Below, piece after piece: positions 1 to 7,065 of a stretch of DNA of 38,303 nt (position 1 is the first letter of the stretch; each line of letters opens with the position of its first letter). Position numbers and translations under genes: made by a program. The notes beneath the pieces are model-generated. The model searched no databases, was not told the origin of the DNA, and was given only the letters and a program-made list of their open reading frames with translations. Source of the DNA: an uncultured Sphingomonas sp. (GTDB lineage: Bacteria; Pseudomonadota; Alphaproteobacteria; Sphingomonadales; Sphingomonadaceae); contig NZ_CALMPA010000066.1 in the NCBI RefSeq assembly GCF_937871615.1, positions 1 to 38,303 of the forward strand, given 5' to 3'.

Positions 1-110
1 CAGGGGCATTGGGTGAAACGCGCTGAAACGCGCTTTCGCCATTATCCTCAGGATTTCCTAGGAGTTTGGCAAGGGCGCGGGACGGCGTGGAACAGCGTGA
101 AACGGGGGTC

Positions 111-186
111 TGGTGGGTCCGCCGGGGCTCGAACCCGGGACCTCTCGATTAAAAGTCGCTTGCTCTACCGACTGAGCTACGGACCC
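111..186 (-). tRNA. tRNA-Lys (anticodon TTT)
   Basis: Read on the minus strand this 76-nt stretch folds as a complete cloverleaf. The acceptor stem starts GGGTCCG and closes with CGGACCC. The D-loop contains AGCTCAGTCGGTAGAGC, the anticodon loop is CTTTTAA with TTT at 151-153, and the T-arm contains GGTTCGAGCCC. The 3' CCA is encoded at 111-113. It decodes AAA/AAG lysine codons. Its 5' end overlaps the last 10 nt of folK, which lies just upstream on the same strand. Confidence 0.97.
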
Positions 187-674
187 TCACCAGCGCCACG
201 CCGGTTAGGGAGCGTGCGCCGCCGGGTCAACCGTGTGTGAAGCTGAAGCGCATTTAGTCCGGTCACCGGATCGCGCCAGCCGGGGGCGAGACCGATCAGC
301 GGACGCAGCACGAAATCGCGTTCGCGCAGCGCAACATGGGGAATGATGAGGCCCGGCGATCGCCATATGCCGCCTGACCAGGCGAGGATATCGAGATCCA
401 GCACGCGCGCCCCCCAGCGCCGCCCGCGCCGCCGACCGAAGGCGCGCTCGATATCTTTCAGCCGGGCGAGCAATTCGGGGGGCGCCTCGTCGCTCTCGAT
501 CATCGCGACGGCATTGGCATAGGCGCGATTCGACGGGCCGAGCGGCGCGCTGGTGATGATCGGCGACACCCGTTTCGCCCCGATCGCGGCCAGCGCGGCG
601 CAAAGTTCCGCGCGCGGGCCGCCGTGGCGGCCACGGCGATTGGAGCCGAGCGCGATCAAGTAGCTTTGCGTCAT
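177..674 (-). CDS. folK: 2-amino-4-hydroxy-6-hydroxymethyldihydropteridine pyrophosphokinase
   Basis: A 165-aa FolK that transfers pyrophosphate from ATP to 6-hydroxymethyl-7,8-dihydropterin in cytosolic folate synthesis. Family marks visible are the N-terminal ALGSN (residues 8-12), the substrate loop around GPSNRAYANAV (46-56), RWGARVLDLDIL (86-97, with metal-binding DLD at 93-95) and PHVALRERDFVLRPL (112-126). The length fits the family's usual 150-170 aa. The ATG at 674 is chosen because the protein begins directly with the conserved first strand; a longer ORF from 803 only adds unrelated residues. The TAG stop (177-179) lies inside the 5' part of the tRNA-Lys gene, so a folK transcript would run straight into the tRNA. 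The basic tail after about residue 140 is longer than needed for the fold and probably not conserved. Confidence 0.93.
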   Translation of the reverse strand: MTQSYLIALGSNRRGRHGGPRAELCAALAAIGAKRVSPIITSAPLGPSNRAYANAVAMIESDEAPPELLARLKDIERAFGRRRGRRWGARVLDLDILAWSGGIWRSPGLIIPHVALRERDFVLRPLIGLAPGWRDPVTGLNALQLHTRLTRRRTLPNRRGAGEGP

Positions 675-701
675 TGGGCACAAGGCTCTAACCGATTGCG
701 G

Positions 702-1358
702 ATGATGAGCGTAGCGTCCCCTTTCCCCGCCACCGAGCCGTCGCGCGATTGCCCGCGCTGCCCCCGGCTCGTCGCGCTGCGTGAGGAATTGCGCGCCGCG
801 CACCCCGATTGGTGGAACGCGCCGGTGCCGTTATTCGGCGATCCCGATGGGTGGCTGGTGGTCGTCGGCCTTGCGCCCGGCAGGGACGGGGCGAATCGCA
901 CCGGGCGGGCGTTCACCGGCGATGCGGCGGGAGGCCTGCTGTTCGCGACGCTTGCGAAGTTCGGGCTGAGCGAGGGCGTGTTCGACGGGCGCGCGGACGA
1001 TGGCGTCGCGCTGAAAGGGGTGGCGGTGGTGAATGCGGTGCGTTGCCTGCCGCCGGCGAACAAGCCGAATCCGCAGGAGGCGCAGGCTTGTCGCGCGTTC
1101 CTGAAGGCGCCGGTCGATGCGCTGCGCCATGCGCGGGTGTTCATTGCGCTGGGGCAGATCGCGCACCAGTCCACGGTGAAGGTGCTGGGCGGCAAGCTTC
1201 CCAAGGCGCGCTTCGCCCATCTCGCCGAACATCACATGCCCGATGGGCGCGTGCTGATAGATAGCTATCACTGTTCGCGCTACAATCAGAACACCGGGCG
1301 GCTGACCCCGGCGATGTTCGAGGCGGTCTTCGAGCGCGCGCTGGCGCTGCGCGGCTGA
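702..1358 (+). CDS. Family 5-type (UdgB-like) uracil-DNA glycosylase with Fe-S cluster
   Basis: A 218-aa uracil-DNA glycosylase that removes deaminated bases from DNA. Motif A is VGLAPGRDGANRTGRAFTGD (residues 55-74), the pattern of family 5 (UdgB) enzymes. The C-terminal motif is HCSRYNQNTGRLT (190-202), where the family usually has H-P-S-x-Q-N. Cysteines at 17, 20, 115 and 130 have the spacing expected for the [4Fe-4S] cluster of thermostable and alphaproteobacterial UDGs. The start is taken at the ATG-ATG pair at 702/705, because the longer reading frame from 624 runs antisense through folK. No strong Shine-Dalgarno is seen. The gene is divergent from folK, with 27 nt between the start codons. 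Confidence 0.88.
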   Translation: MMSVASPFPATEPSRDCPRCPRLVALREELRAAHPDWWNAPVPLFGDPDGWLVVVGLAPGRDGANRTGRAFTGDAAGGLLFATLAKFGLSEGVFDGRADDGVALKGVAVVNAVRCLPPANKPNPQEAQACRAFLKAPVDALRHARVFIALGQIAHQSTVKVLGGKLPKARFAHLAEHHMPDGRVLIDSYHCSRYNQNTGRLTPAMFEAVFERALALRG

Positions 1359-1431
1359 TTCCGGCGCGGCGCACATTTCCCTAAAAAAGTTTTAACGGCG
1401 CCGTGCGGGAAGGCGCGGGCGGCGTCGTCAC

Positions 1432-1475
1432 AGGCAATGTAGCGGGCAAGGGGAAAGCCCGCTGCATGTTTGCCT
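1432..1475 (+). promoter_or_regulatory. 5' leader hairpin in front of the glycosyltransferase gene
   Basis: An inverted repeat sits just upstream of the Shine-Dalgarno of the next gene. AGCGGGC (1441-1447) pairs perfectly with GCCCGCT (1457-1463) around a purine loop AAGGGGAAA. Below an internal loop, AGGCAA (1432-1437) pairs with TTGCCT (1470-1475). The stem ends 1 nt before the GGGAGG ribosome-binding site (1477-1482). It could influence translation initiation, but no known riboswitch class was recognised. Confidence 0.35.
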
Positions 1476-1488
1476 CGGGAGGAACGGC

Positions 1489-2379
1489 GTGTTTCAGGAT
1501 TTCATGCGCCCGGATCGGATCGGCGCGGCGACCTTCGAGGGGGGATGTCGTTCGCGTGACTGGTCCGTGTTGCTACCGTTTTTCAACGAGCGGGATTATC
1601 TGCGCGATACGGTGGCAAGTCTGGCGGTGCAGTCGAAACCGCCGTTCCTGATATTGATCGACAATGGCAGCACGGACGGCAGCGCCGACGTGGCGGTTGC
1701 GGTGGCGCGCGAATATGGCGTTCCGCATGTGCTGGTGCATGAGCCGCGCCCCGGCAAGGTCGCCGCGCTGGCGGCGGGGCTGCCGTTCGTCGCGACCGCC
1801 TATGTCGCGACGTGCGACGCGGACACCTGGTATCCGCCAAATTATCTGGCCGCCGGGCAGGCGCTGATCGAACAGGGCGGGCGCGGCGGGGCGGGGGCCT
1901 ATTTCGTGTCGCGCCGGGCGCGCTTCCTCGAACGCGCGGCGGGCGCATTCCTGATCCGATGCGTCGCACGGCTTTTTCCCGGCCAGTGCCACGCGGGCGG
2001 CGCCGGGCAGGTGTTCCGCGCCGCCACGTTGCGCCGCGCGGGCGGGTTCGATCCGGCGCGCTGGAACCTTGTGCTGGAGGATCATGAGGTGATCCACCGG
2101 CTGCTTCGGCACGGATCGATGGGCTATGGCGCGGCTTTGTGGTGCGCGCCGGCGCCGCGCAAGCGCGATCGCGCCTCGGTGCGGTGGACGGTCGCGGAGC
2201 GGCTTTGCTATCTCGCGATGGGCGCGCGTGCGGGGGACTGGTTCTTCTACGATTATCTCGCGCGCCGGCTCAACCGTCGGAAACTGTCGAGCGACCGCCT
2301 GCGGGAGCGGCGTTTCCAGATCGCGGCCGTCTCGCCGAACCTGCCCCGGGCGCCGGTGCGGGCGATGGTGACGGCATGA
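1489..2379 (+). CDS. Family 2 glycosyltransferase (GT-A fold)
   Basis: A 296-aa GT2-type glycosyltransferase, predicted to move a sugar from a nucleotide-sugar donor onto an unknown acceptor. It starts with a GTG preceded by a clear GGGAGG site 6 nt upstream. Visible family marks are the first strand SVLLPFFNE (26-34), IDNGSTDGS (57-65), PRPGKVAALAAG (87-98), the metal/nucleotide-sugar motif TCDADTWYPP (108-117) and the acceptor-side motif LEDHE (196-200). There is no obvious membrane segment, unlike HpnI or ceramide glucosyltransferases. The stop overlaps the start of the next gene (ATGA), so the two are almost certainly co-translated. Together they suggest a transfer-then-deacetylate step on an N-acetylated sugar; that pairing is inference. 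Confidence 0.85.
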   Translation: MFQDFMRPDRIGAATFEGGCRSRDWSVLLPFFNERDYLRDTVASLAVQSKPPFLILIDNGSTDGSADVAVAVAREYGVPHVLVHEPRPGKVAALAAGLPFVATAYVATCDADTWYPPNYLAAGQALIEQGGRGGAGAYFVSRRARFLERAAGAFLIRCVARLFPGQCHAGGAGQVFRAATLRRAGGFDPARWNLVLEDHEVIHRLLRHGSMGYGAALWCAPAPRKRDRASVRWTVAERLCYLAMGARAGDWFFYDYLARRLNRRKLSSDRLRERRFQIAAVSPNLPRAPVRAMVTA

Positions 2380-3188
2380 CCGCACCACGCCTTATCGTTT
2401 GCGCGGATGATTTCGCCTTGTCCCGCCAGATCAGCGAGACGATCGCGTCGCTCGCATTTGCGGGGCGGATCAACGCGATCAGTTGCATGGCGGTCTGTCG
2501 CGGCTGGGCGCACGATGCCGAGCTGTTGCGGGATTTGCCGTCGGGCGTCCAACTCGGGCTGCACGTCACGCTGACCTGCGAGGAGCCGCTCACCGATATG
2601 CCGGAATATCTCCCCGATGGCGGGCGGATGCCGGAAATTGATCCGCTGACGGTGGCGGCGGCGAAGGGCAATCTGCCGCTTGAGGAAATCGCGTGCGAGA
2701 TCGACGCGCAGTTCCGCGCCTTTCGCAAGGCGATCGGTTGCGCGCCCGATTTCGTCGATGCGCATCAGCACGCGCATGTCCTTCCCGGCATCCGCCGCCT
2801 GTTCCTCGATGCCGTTGCGGAACATGCGCCGGGCGCATGGATCCGCGATTGCGGCGACCGGGTGAGCGCGATCGCGGCGCGGCCTTATCGCGGCAAGGCG
2901 ATCGGCAGCGCCTATCACGCGCGCGGCCTACGGCGCGCGGCGGCGCGGCGCGGCATTGCCTGTAATTCCGGTTTCGCGGGGCATTACGATTTCCGTGGCG
3001 ATTATGAAGCGATCTTTCCGCGTTTCCTGCGTCGGCCCGGCAAGATGCACCTCATCATGTGCCATCCCGGCGCGGGAACGCTGGCCGGTGACGATATCGC
3101 CGATGCGCGCCCGCGCGAGGCGGCGGCCTTGCACCGGATGCGGATCGCGGACATGGCTCGTGCCCATGGCCTGGAATTCGACGCATGA
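2376..3188 (+). CDS. ChbG/HpnK family carbohydrate deacetylase (YdjC-like)
   Basis: A 270-aa metal-dependent deacetylase of the ChbG/HpnK (YdjC) family, which removes N-acetyl groups from sugars such as chitooligosaccharides or hopanoid-linked GlcNAc. Metal and active-site residues visible are CADD (D11, D12), GLHVTL (H63), FVDAHQHAHV (H130, H132, H134) and MCHPG near the C-terminus. The length is typical. The ATG overlaps the stop of the upstream glycosyltransferase by 4 nt, which fixes the start. By analogy with the HpnI/HpnK pair, the upstream enzyme could add an N-acetylhexosamine that this enzyme then deacetylates; the actual substrate cannot be told from sequence. The ECF sigma gene starts 36 nt downstream on the same strand. 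Confidence 0.88.
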   Translation: MTAPRLIVCADDFALSRQISETIASLAFAGRINAISCMAVCRGWAHDAELLRDLPSGVQLGLHVTLTCEEPLTDMPEYLPDGGRMPEIDPLTVAAAKGNLPLEEIACEIDAQFRAFRKAIGCAPDFVDAHQHAHVLPGIRRLFLDAVAEHAPGAWIRDCGDRVSAIAARPYRGKAIGSAYHARGLRRAAARRGIACNSGFAGHYDFRGDYEAIFPRFLRRPGKMHLIMCHPGAGTLAGDDIADARPREAAALHRMRIADMARAHGLEFDA

Positions 3189-3224
3189 CATGGCGCACGC
3201 TCCCACGCCGCGAGCAGGCGCCTG

Positions 3225-3731
3225 ATGGCGGAGCCGACACTGGTTTCCGCTTATGGGGAGCAACGCGCCATGTTGCTGCGCCTGCTCACCGCGCGTCTGG
3301 GCAGCGCGGCGGATGCCGAGGATGCGTTGCAGGATCTGTGGTTTCGCATCGTTTCCGGCCCGGTCACGCGGGTGGACAATCCGGCGGCCTATCTGATGCG
3401 CATGGCGGGCAATCTGGCGACCGATCGGCGGATCGCCGCGCGGCGCCGCGCGCTGCTGGAAACGCATTGGGCGGAATCGGGGGATTCGGCGCTCGATCTG
3501 CCGTCACCCGAACGCGCGGCGCTGGCGCGCGACGCGCTGTACCGGGCGGATATGGTGATTGCCGCGATGCCGGAACGGATGCGCACCGCCTATCGCCTGT
3601 TTCGCATGGATCATCTGCCGCAGCGCGAGATCGCGGACCGATTGGGTATCTCGCTCAGCGCGGTGGAGAAACTGTTGCAGCGCGCCTATCGCCGGCTGCA
3701 CGCGATGGCGGACGAGGGCGGCGATGACTGA
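3225..3731 (+). CDS. ECF RNA polymerase sigma factor (FecI-like)
   Basis: A 168-aa extracytoplasmic-function sigma factor. Region 2 (about residues 10-75) holds DAEDALQDLWFRI and NPAAYLMRMAGNLATDRR. Region 4 (about 110-160) holds the helix-turn-helix AMPERMRTAYRLFRMDHLPQ...IADRLGISLSAVEKLLQRAYRRL. The pattern S-AVEK-LL-RA is characteristic of FecI-type factors paired with FecR. Regions 3 and 1 are absent, as in all ECF factors. Its coding end overlaps the start of the FecR-like gene by 8 nt, and a TonB-dependent receptor follows. It probably directs transcription of the receptor once the receptor signals through the anti-sigma factor; this role is inferred from known FecI/FecR/FecA systems. 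Confidence 0.92.
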   Translation: MAEPTLVSAYGEQRAMLLRLLTARLGSAADAEDALQDLWFRIVSGPVTRVDNPAAYLMRMAGNLATDRRIAARRRALLETHWAESGDSALDLPSPERAALARDALYRADMVIAAMPERMRTAYRLFRMDHLPQREIADRLGISLSAVEKLLQRAYRRLHAMADEGGDD

Positions 3732-4668
3732 CATCGACGATATGGTTCTCGACGTGGCGATCGGCTGGCACGTCCGCCAGGCGGAAATGGACGAGTCTGC
3801 GTGGCTCGATTTCGTCACCTGGCTGGAATCCGATCCGGCGCACGCCAGCGCTTATGATGTGGTGAGCATCGCCGATGCGGAGCGCCACGCGGCGACGCCC
3901 GCCGCTTTGCCGGTTGCCGCCAATGACGAGGACGAACCCGGCGTGCGGCGCTGGTATCACCGCCGGCGCGGTTTCGCGATGGCGGCGGCCGCGCTCGCCG
4001 CCGTGGTGGTCGGCAGCGTCGGGCTGATGGAGCAGCGCGGCGGCGGTGCCGCCCCGATCGAGATCGCCGCCAATGGCCCGCGCACGCTCGCGCTGGCCGA
4101 TGGCACGCAGGTCGCGATGGAGGCGGGCGCGCGGGTTGCGATCGGTGGCGGCGATCAGCGTTCGGCGATGGTCGAAAGCGGGCGCGTCACATTCCGTGTC
4201 ACGCATGATGCCAATCGCCCCTTCACCGTGCGCGTGGGTGATTGGGAAGTCCAGGATATCGGCACGATATTCGCGATCACGCGCGGCGCGAACGGCGTGG
4301 ATGTCAGCGTCAGCGAAGGATCGGTGCTGTTCGATCCCCGCAACAGCCGCATCACGCTCAAGGCGGGGGAGGCGCTCACCGTGCTTCCAGGGCAGCGGAT
4401 AATGCGATCGCGGGTTGATTCCGATCGGACGCGGACGCTGGCTTTCTCCGGGCAGCCGATCGGTTTCGTGGCCGAATCGATCGGGCTTGTCCTGGAGCGG
4501 GACGTTCGCGCCAGCGATCGTGTCGCGCAAATGCCCTTTACCGGCATCGTTCGATTGACGGGCGACGCGCCCCGAGACATGTCGCATTTTGCGGAACTGA
4601 CGGGAATGCGCGTTTCTCATGAGGGGGGTGGCTGGATCATCGCATCGCCGGGGGCGCCGACGCGCTAG
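3724..4668 (+). CDS. FecR-family anti-sigma factor
   Basis: A 314-aa inner-membrane anti-sigma regulator. The cytoplasmic N-terminus (about 5-45, with AWLDFVTWLESDPAHASAYD) matches the FecR N-terminal/DUF4880 domain that binds the sigma factor. A single membrane helix lies at about 83-102, followed by the periplasmic FecR domain (about 112-220, NGPRTLALADGTQV...VQDIGTIFAI...VSEGSVLF). The C-terminal DUF4974/STN-like domain (about 240-310) is expected to contact the receptor's N-terminal signalling domain. The ATG at 3724 overlaps the sigma gene by 8 nt. Its last 50 nt overlap the receptor gene in another frame, suggesting tight translational coupling. Confidence 0.9.
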   Translation: MTDIDDMVLDVAIGWHVRQAEMDESAWLDFVTWLESDPAHASAYDVVSIADAERHAATPAALPVAANDEDEPGVRRWYHRRRGFAMAAAALAAVVVGSVGLMEQRGGGAAPIEIAANGPRTLALADGTQVAMEAGARVAIGGGDQRSAMVESGRVTFRVTHDANRPFTVRVGDWEVQDIGTIFAITRGANGVDVSVSEGSVLFDPRNSRITLKAGEALTVLPGQRIMRSRVDSDRTRTLAFSGQPIGFVAESIGLVLERDVRASDRVAQMPFTGIVRLTGDAPRDMSHFAELTGMRVSHEGGGWIIASPGAPTR

Positions 4669-6994
4669 GCTCGCCGTTGCCGTGGCGGCGGCGCTGATCG
4701 CTGCGCCGCCCGCCGCCATGGCCGTGCCCGCCGGCCCGGTTTCGCTTCAGTCCGCGCTGCTGGAACTCGCCACGCGCACCGGATCGGAGATCGTCAGCCT
4801 TGAGCCGGGGCTGCGCGCGATCCGGGTCCAGCCCGCGCCGACGGGCCTTTCCGCCGAGGCCGCGCTGCGCCGCCTGTTGCGCGGCACAGGCTATCGCGCG
4901 GAGCGGATCGGGCCGCACAGCTACCGTGTCGTTCGCGTGCCCGAGCGTCGTCACCTCTCGCCGTCCGCGTCTCCTTCGAGGGAGGCGAGCGAGGCGGCGC
5001 CCGAAGTGCCCGAAGTGATCGTCACCGCCAGCAAGCAGCACGTGCCGCTGCTGCGCTTTCCCGCGTCGATCCTGACCATCCAGCCGCAGCCGAATCCGGC
5101 GAGCAGCCCGACCAACGACCTCACCGATGCGGTGCGTTCGACCCCGGTGTTGCAGTCCACCGCGCTCGGGCCGGGGCGCAACAAGCTTTTCATCCGCGGC
5201 ATCGCCGACAGCAGCTTCAACGGGGCGACCCAGGCGACCACGAGCTATTATCTCGACGATGTGCAGATGAGCTATTCCACCCCGGAGCCGGGGCTGGCGC
5301 TGGTCGATGTCCGCTCGGTCGAGGTGATGGAGGGGCCGCAGGGCACGCTCTATGGCGCGGGCGCGATCGGGGGGATCATCCGCATCGTGCCGAATCCGGC
5401 GCAACCGGGCGTCTTCCATGGCTCGATCGCGGCGAGCGGCGCGATGACGGTGGATGGGCGACCGGGCGGTGATCTGTCGGGGTTCGTCAATCTGCCGATC
5501 CCCGGCGATAGCGCGGCGGTGCGGCTGGTCGGTTATGTGTCGCGCGAGGGCGGCTATATCGACGATCCGCTGCTCGGCCGGGAAGCGATCAACGCGATCG
5601 ACCGGATCGGTGGCCGCGCGTCTGTGCGGATCGACGCCGGCGACGGGTGGCGGATCGACGCCACCGGGCTCGGCCAGCGGATTTCGGCGGGCGACGCGCA
5701 ATATATCGATCTCGATGGCAAGGATCTGTCGCGCTCGGCGCGCGCCGCCCAGCCTTATTGGAACAGTATCCTGCTTGGGCGCGTCAGCATCACCAAACAC
5801 TGGCCGGGCGGGCTGGAATTCGTCTCGGTCAGCGGCGTCAGCCAGTATGACGCCGACGATCGTTTCGATGCGACCCCGCCGGGCGCGCGGAAAGCCATCG
5901 GCTACACGACCGTCCGGTCCAATCTGTTGTGGACCAATGAGGTTCGCCTGTCGCGATCGAGCGCCGACGGCGAATCCTGGGTGGTCGGGCTGGCGGTGCT
6001 TCGGAATCGCGATGCGGAAAACCGCACTTTAGGTCCAGCGAACGATCCGAGTGAGATCATTGGCGTCACGAACGTTTCCCAAAACGTGTCGATGTTCGGA
6101 GAAGTGACCGAACCGCTCAGCCGCAATTTCTCCGCAACGCTGGGTCTCCGCGCCACCGAAGCCCGCGTCGATGGCTATCCGTCGATCAAGCCGCGCGCGG
6201 GCGATCTGGTGCGCGGGCGGATGACGCGGCGCATTGATCCAACGCTCGCCTTGTCATGGCAACTCGCGCCGGATTTGTCGGTCTATGGGCGATTTCAGTC
6301 CGGTTTCCGCACCGGCGGCCTCGCGGTGGCGCGCGGCGTCGGGCGTGTCGCGGAATTCAAATCCGATGCGATCGGCATGGGCGAAGTGGGTTTGCGGCGG
6401 TTGCGGCGCGGGCCGACCGGCCTCAATCTGACCGCCGCACTGTCCTATGCGCGCTGGCGCGATATCCAGGCCGACCTGATCGACCGGCGGGGCCAGCCCT
6501 ATACCGCGAATATCGGCGATGCCCATATCTTCACCGGGGAGATGAGCGCGGATTGGGTGCCGATGGCGCGGCTGCGCTTCGATCTTTCCGCGCTTTACAC
6601 GGTCAATCACATCACGGGGCCGCTCGCTTCTACCTCGCCGTTCGCCAATCAGCGCCTGCCGAATACGCCGCCGATCAGCGCGCACGCCGGGGTAAGTTAT
6701 GACTGGAGCGCATTTGGCGGCACGATGCGCGCGACGGGCGCGCTCGATTATATCGGCCGCTCGGTGCTGGGGTCGGGGCGCTATCTCGATTTCGAACAGG
6801 GGCAATATGCGGTGTTGTCGGCACGGGCGGAATGGTTGCGCCGTGATTTTACGCTGTGGCTGGCCGCCGATAACCTGACCGACAGCCGGGGCAATCGTTT
6901 CGCGTTCGGGAACCCGTTTACCTTGGCGATGCGCGAACAGAGCACGCCGCTACGCCCCACCACGCTGATGCTCGGTGTGAAACTGGAACGCTAG
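4619..6994 (+). CDS. TonB-dependent outer-membrane receptor with STN signalling domain (FecA-like)
   Basis: A 791-aa outer-membrane transporter/signal transducer. It has a basic N-region and hydrophobic signal peptide ending near residue 35 (AAMA|VPAG). A secretin/TonB N-terminal (STN) domain at about 40-106 is of the type that signals to FecR. A TonB-box-like stretch EVIVTAS lies at 132-138. A plug domain follows (about 140-255, with FIRGI, YYLDDVQM and VEVMEGPQGTLYGAGAIGG), and the rest is a beta-barrel. It ends in LMLGVKLER, without the usual terminal aromatic. The start at 4619 lies 50 nt inside the FecR gene; no later ATG leaves a signal peptide. Substrate is unknown: siderophore, haem or a carbohydrate are all possible. 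It forms one cell-surface signalling unit with the two upstream genes. Confidence 0.92.
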   Translation: MRGVAGSSHRRGRRRARLAVAVAAALIAAPPAAMAVPAGPVSLQSALLELATRTGSEIVSLEPGLRAIRVQPAPTGLSAEAALRRLLRGTGYRAERIGPHSYRVVRVPERRHLSPSASPSREASEAAPEVPEVIVTASKQHVPLLRFPASILTIQPQPNPASSPTNDLTDAVRSTPVLQSTALGPGRNKLFIRGIADSSFNGATQATTSYYLDDVQMSYSTPEPGLALVDVRSVEVMEGPQGTLYGAGAIGGIIRIVPNPAQPGVFHGSIAASGAMTVDGRPGGDLSGFVNLPIPGDSAAVRLVGYVSREGGYIDDPLLGREAINAIDRIGGRASVRIDAGDGWRIDATGLGQRISAGDAQYIDLDGKDLSRSARAAQPYWNSILLGRVSITKHWPGGLEFVSVSGVSQYDADDRFDATPPGARKAIGYTTVRSNLLWTNEVRLSRSSADGESWVVGLAVLRNRDAENRTLGPANDPSEIIGVTNVSQNVSMFGEVTEPLSRNFSATLGLRATEARVDGYPSIKPRAGDLVRGRMTRRIDPTLALSWQLAPDLSVYGRFQSGFRTGGLAVARGVGRVAEFKSDAIGMGEVGLRRLRRGPTGLNLTAALSYARWRDIQADLIDRRGQPYTANIGDAHIFTGEMSADWVPMARLRFDLSALYTVNHITGPLASTSPFANQRLPNTPPISAHAGVSYDWSAFGGTMRATGALDYIGRSVLGSGRYLDFEQGQYAVLSARAEWLRRDFTLWLAADNLTDSRGNRFAFGNPFTLAMREQSTPLRPTTLMLGVKLER

Positions 6995-6997
6995 TTA

Positions 6998-7038
6998 CAA
7001 AAAAACCGCGCAAGAACCTTGTCTTGCGCGGGTTTCTT
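6998..7038. terminator. Bidirectional hairpin terminator between receptor gene and sdhA
   Basis: AAACCGCGCAAG (7003-7014) pairs with CTTGCGCGGGTTT (7023-7035), with one bulged base and an 8-nt loop. The stem is preceded by an A-run and followed by TTTCTT, so it has the stem plus U-tract form on both strands. It separates the convergent receptor gene (stop at 6994) and sdhA (stop at 7066). Confidence 0.8.
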
Positions 7039-7065
7039 GTCCCGGCGCGGAAAGGCCGGTGCGCG

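Noticed and set aside
13-240. A 75-aa plus-strand frame across the tRNA.
   Set aside because: It is antisense to tRNA-Lys and folK and has no independent evidence.
3225-6994. Possible horizontally acquired island for the sigma/FecR/receptor genes.
   Set aside because: Base composition and codon style look like the neighbours, there is no integrase, IS element or flanking repeat, and such sets are normal in sphingomonad chromosomes.
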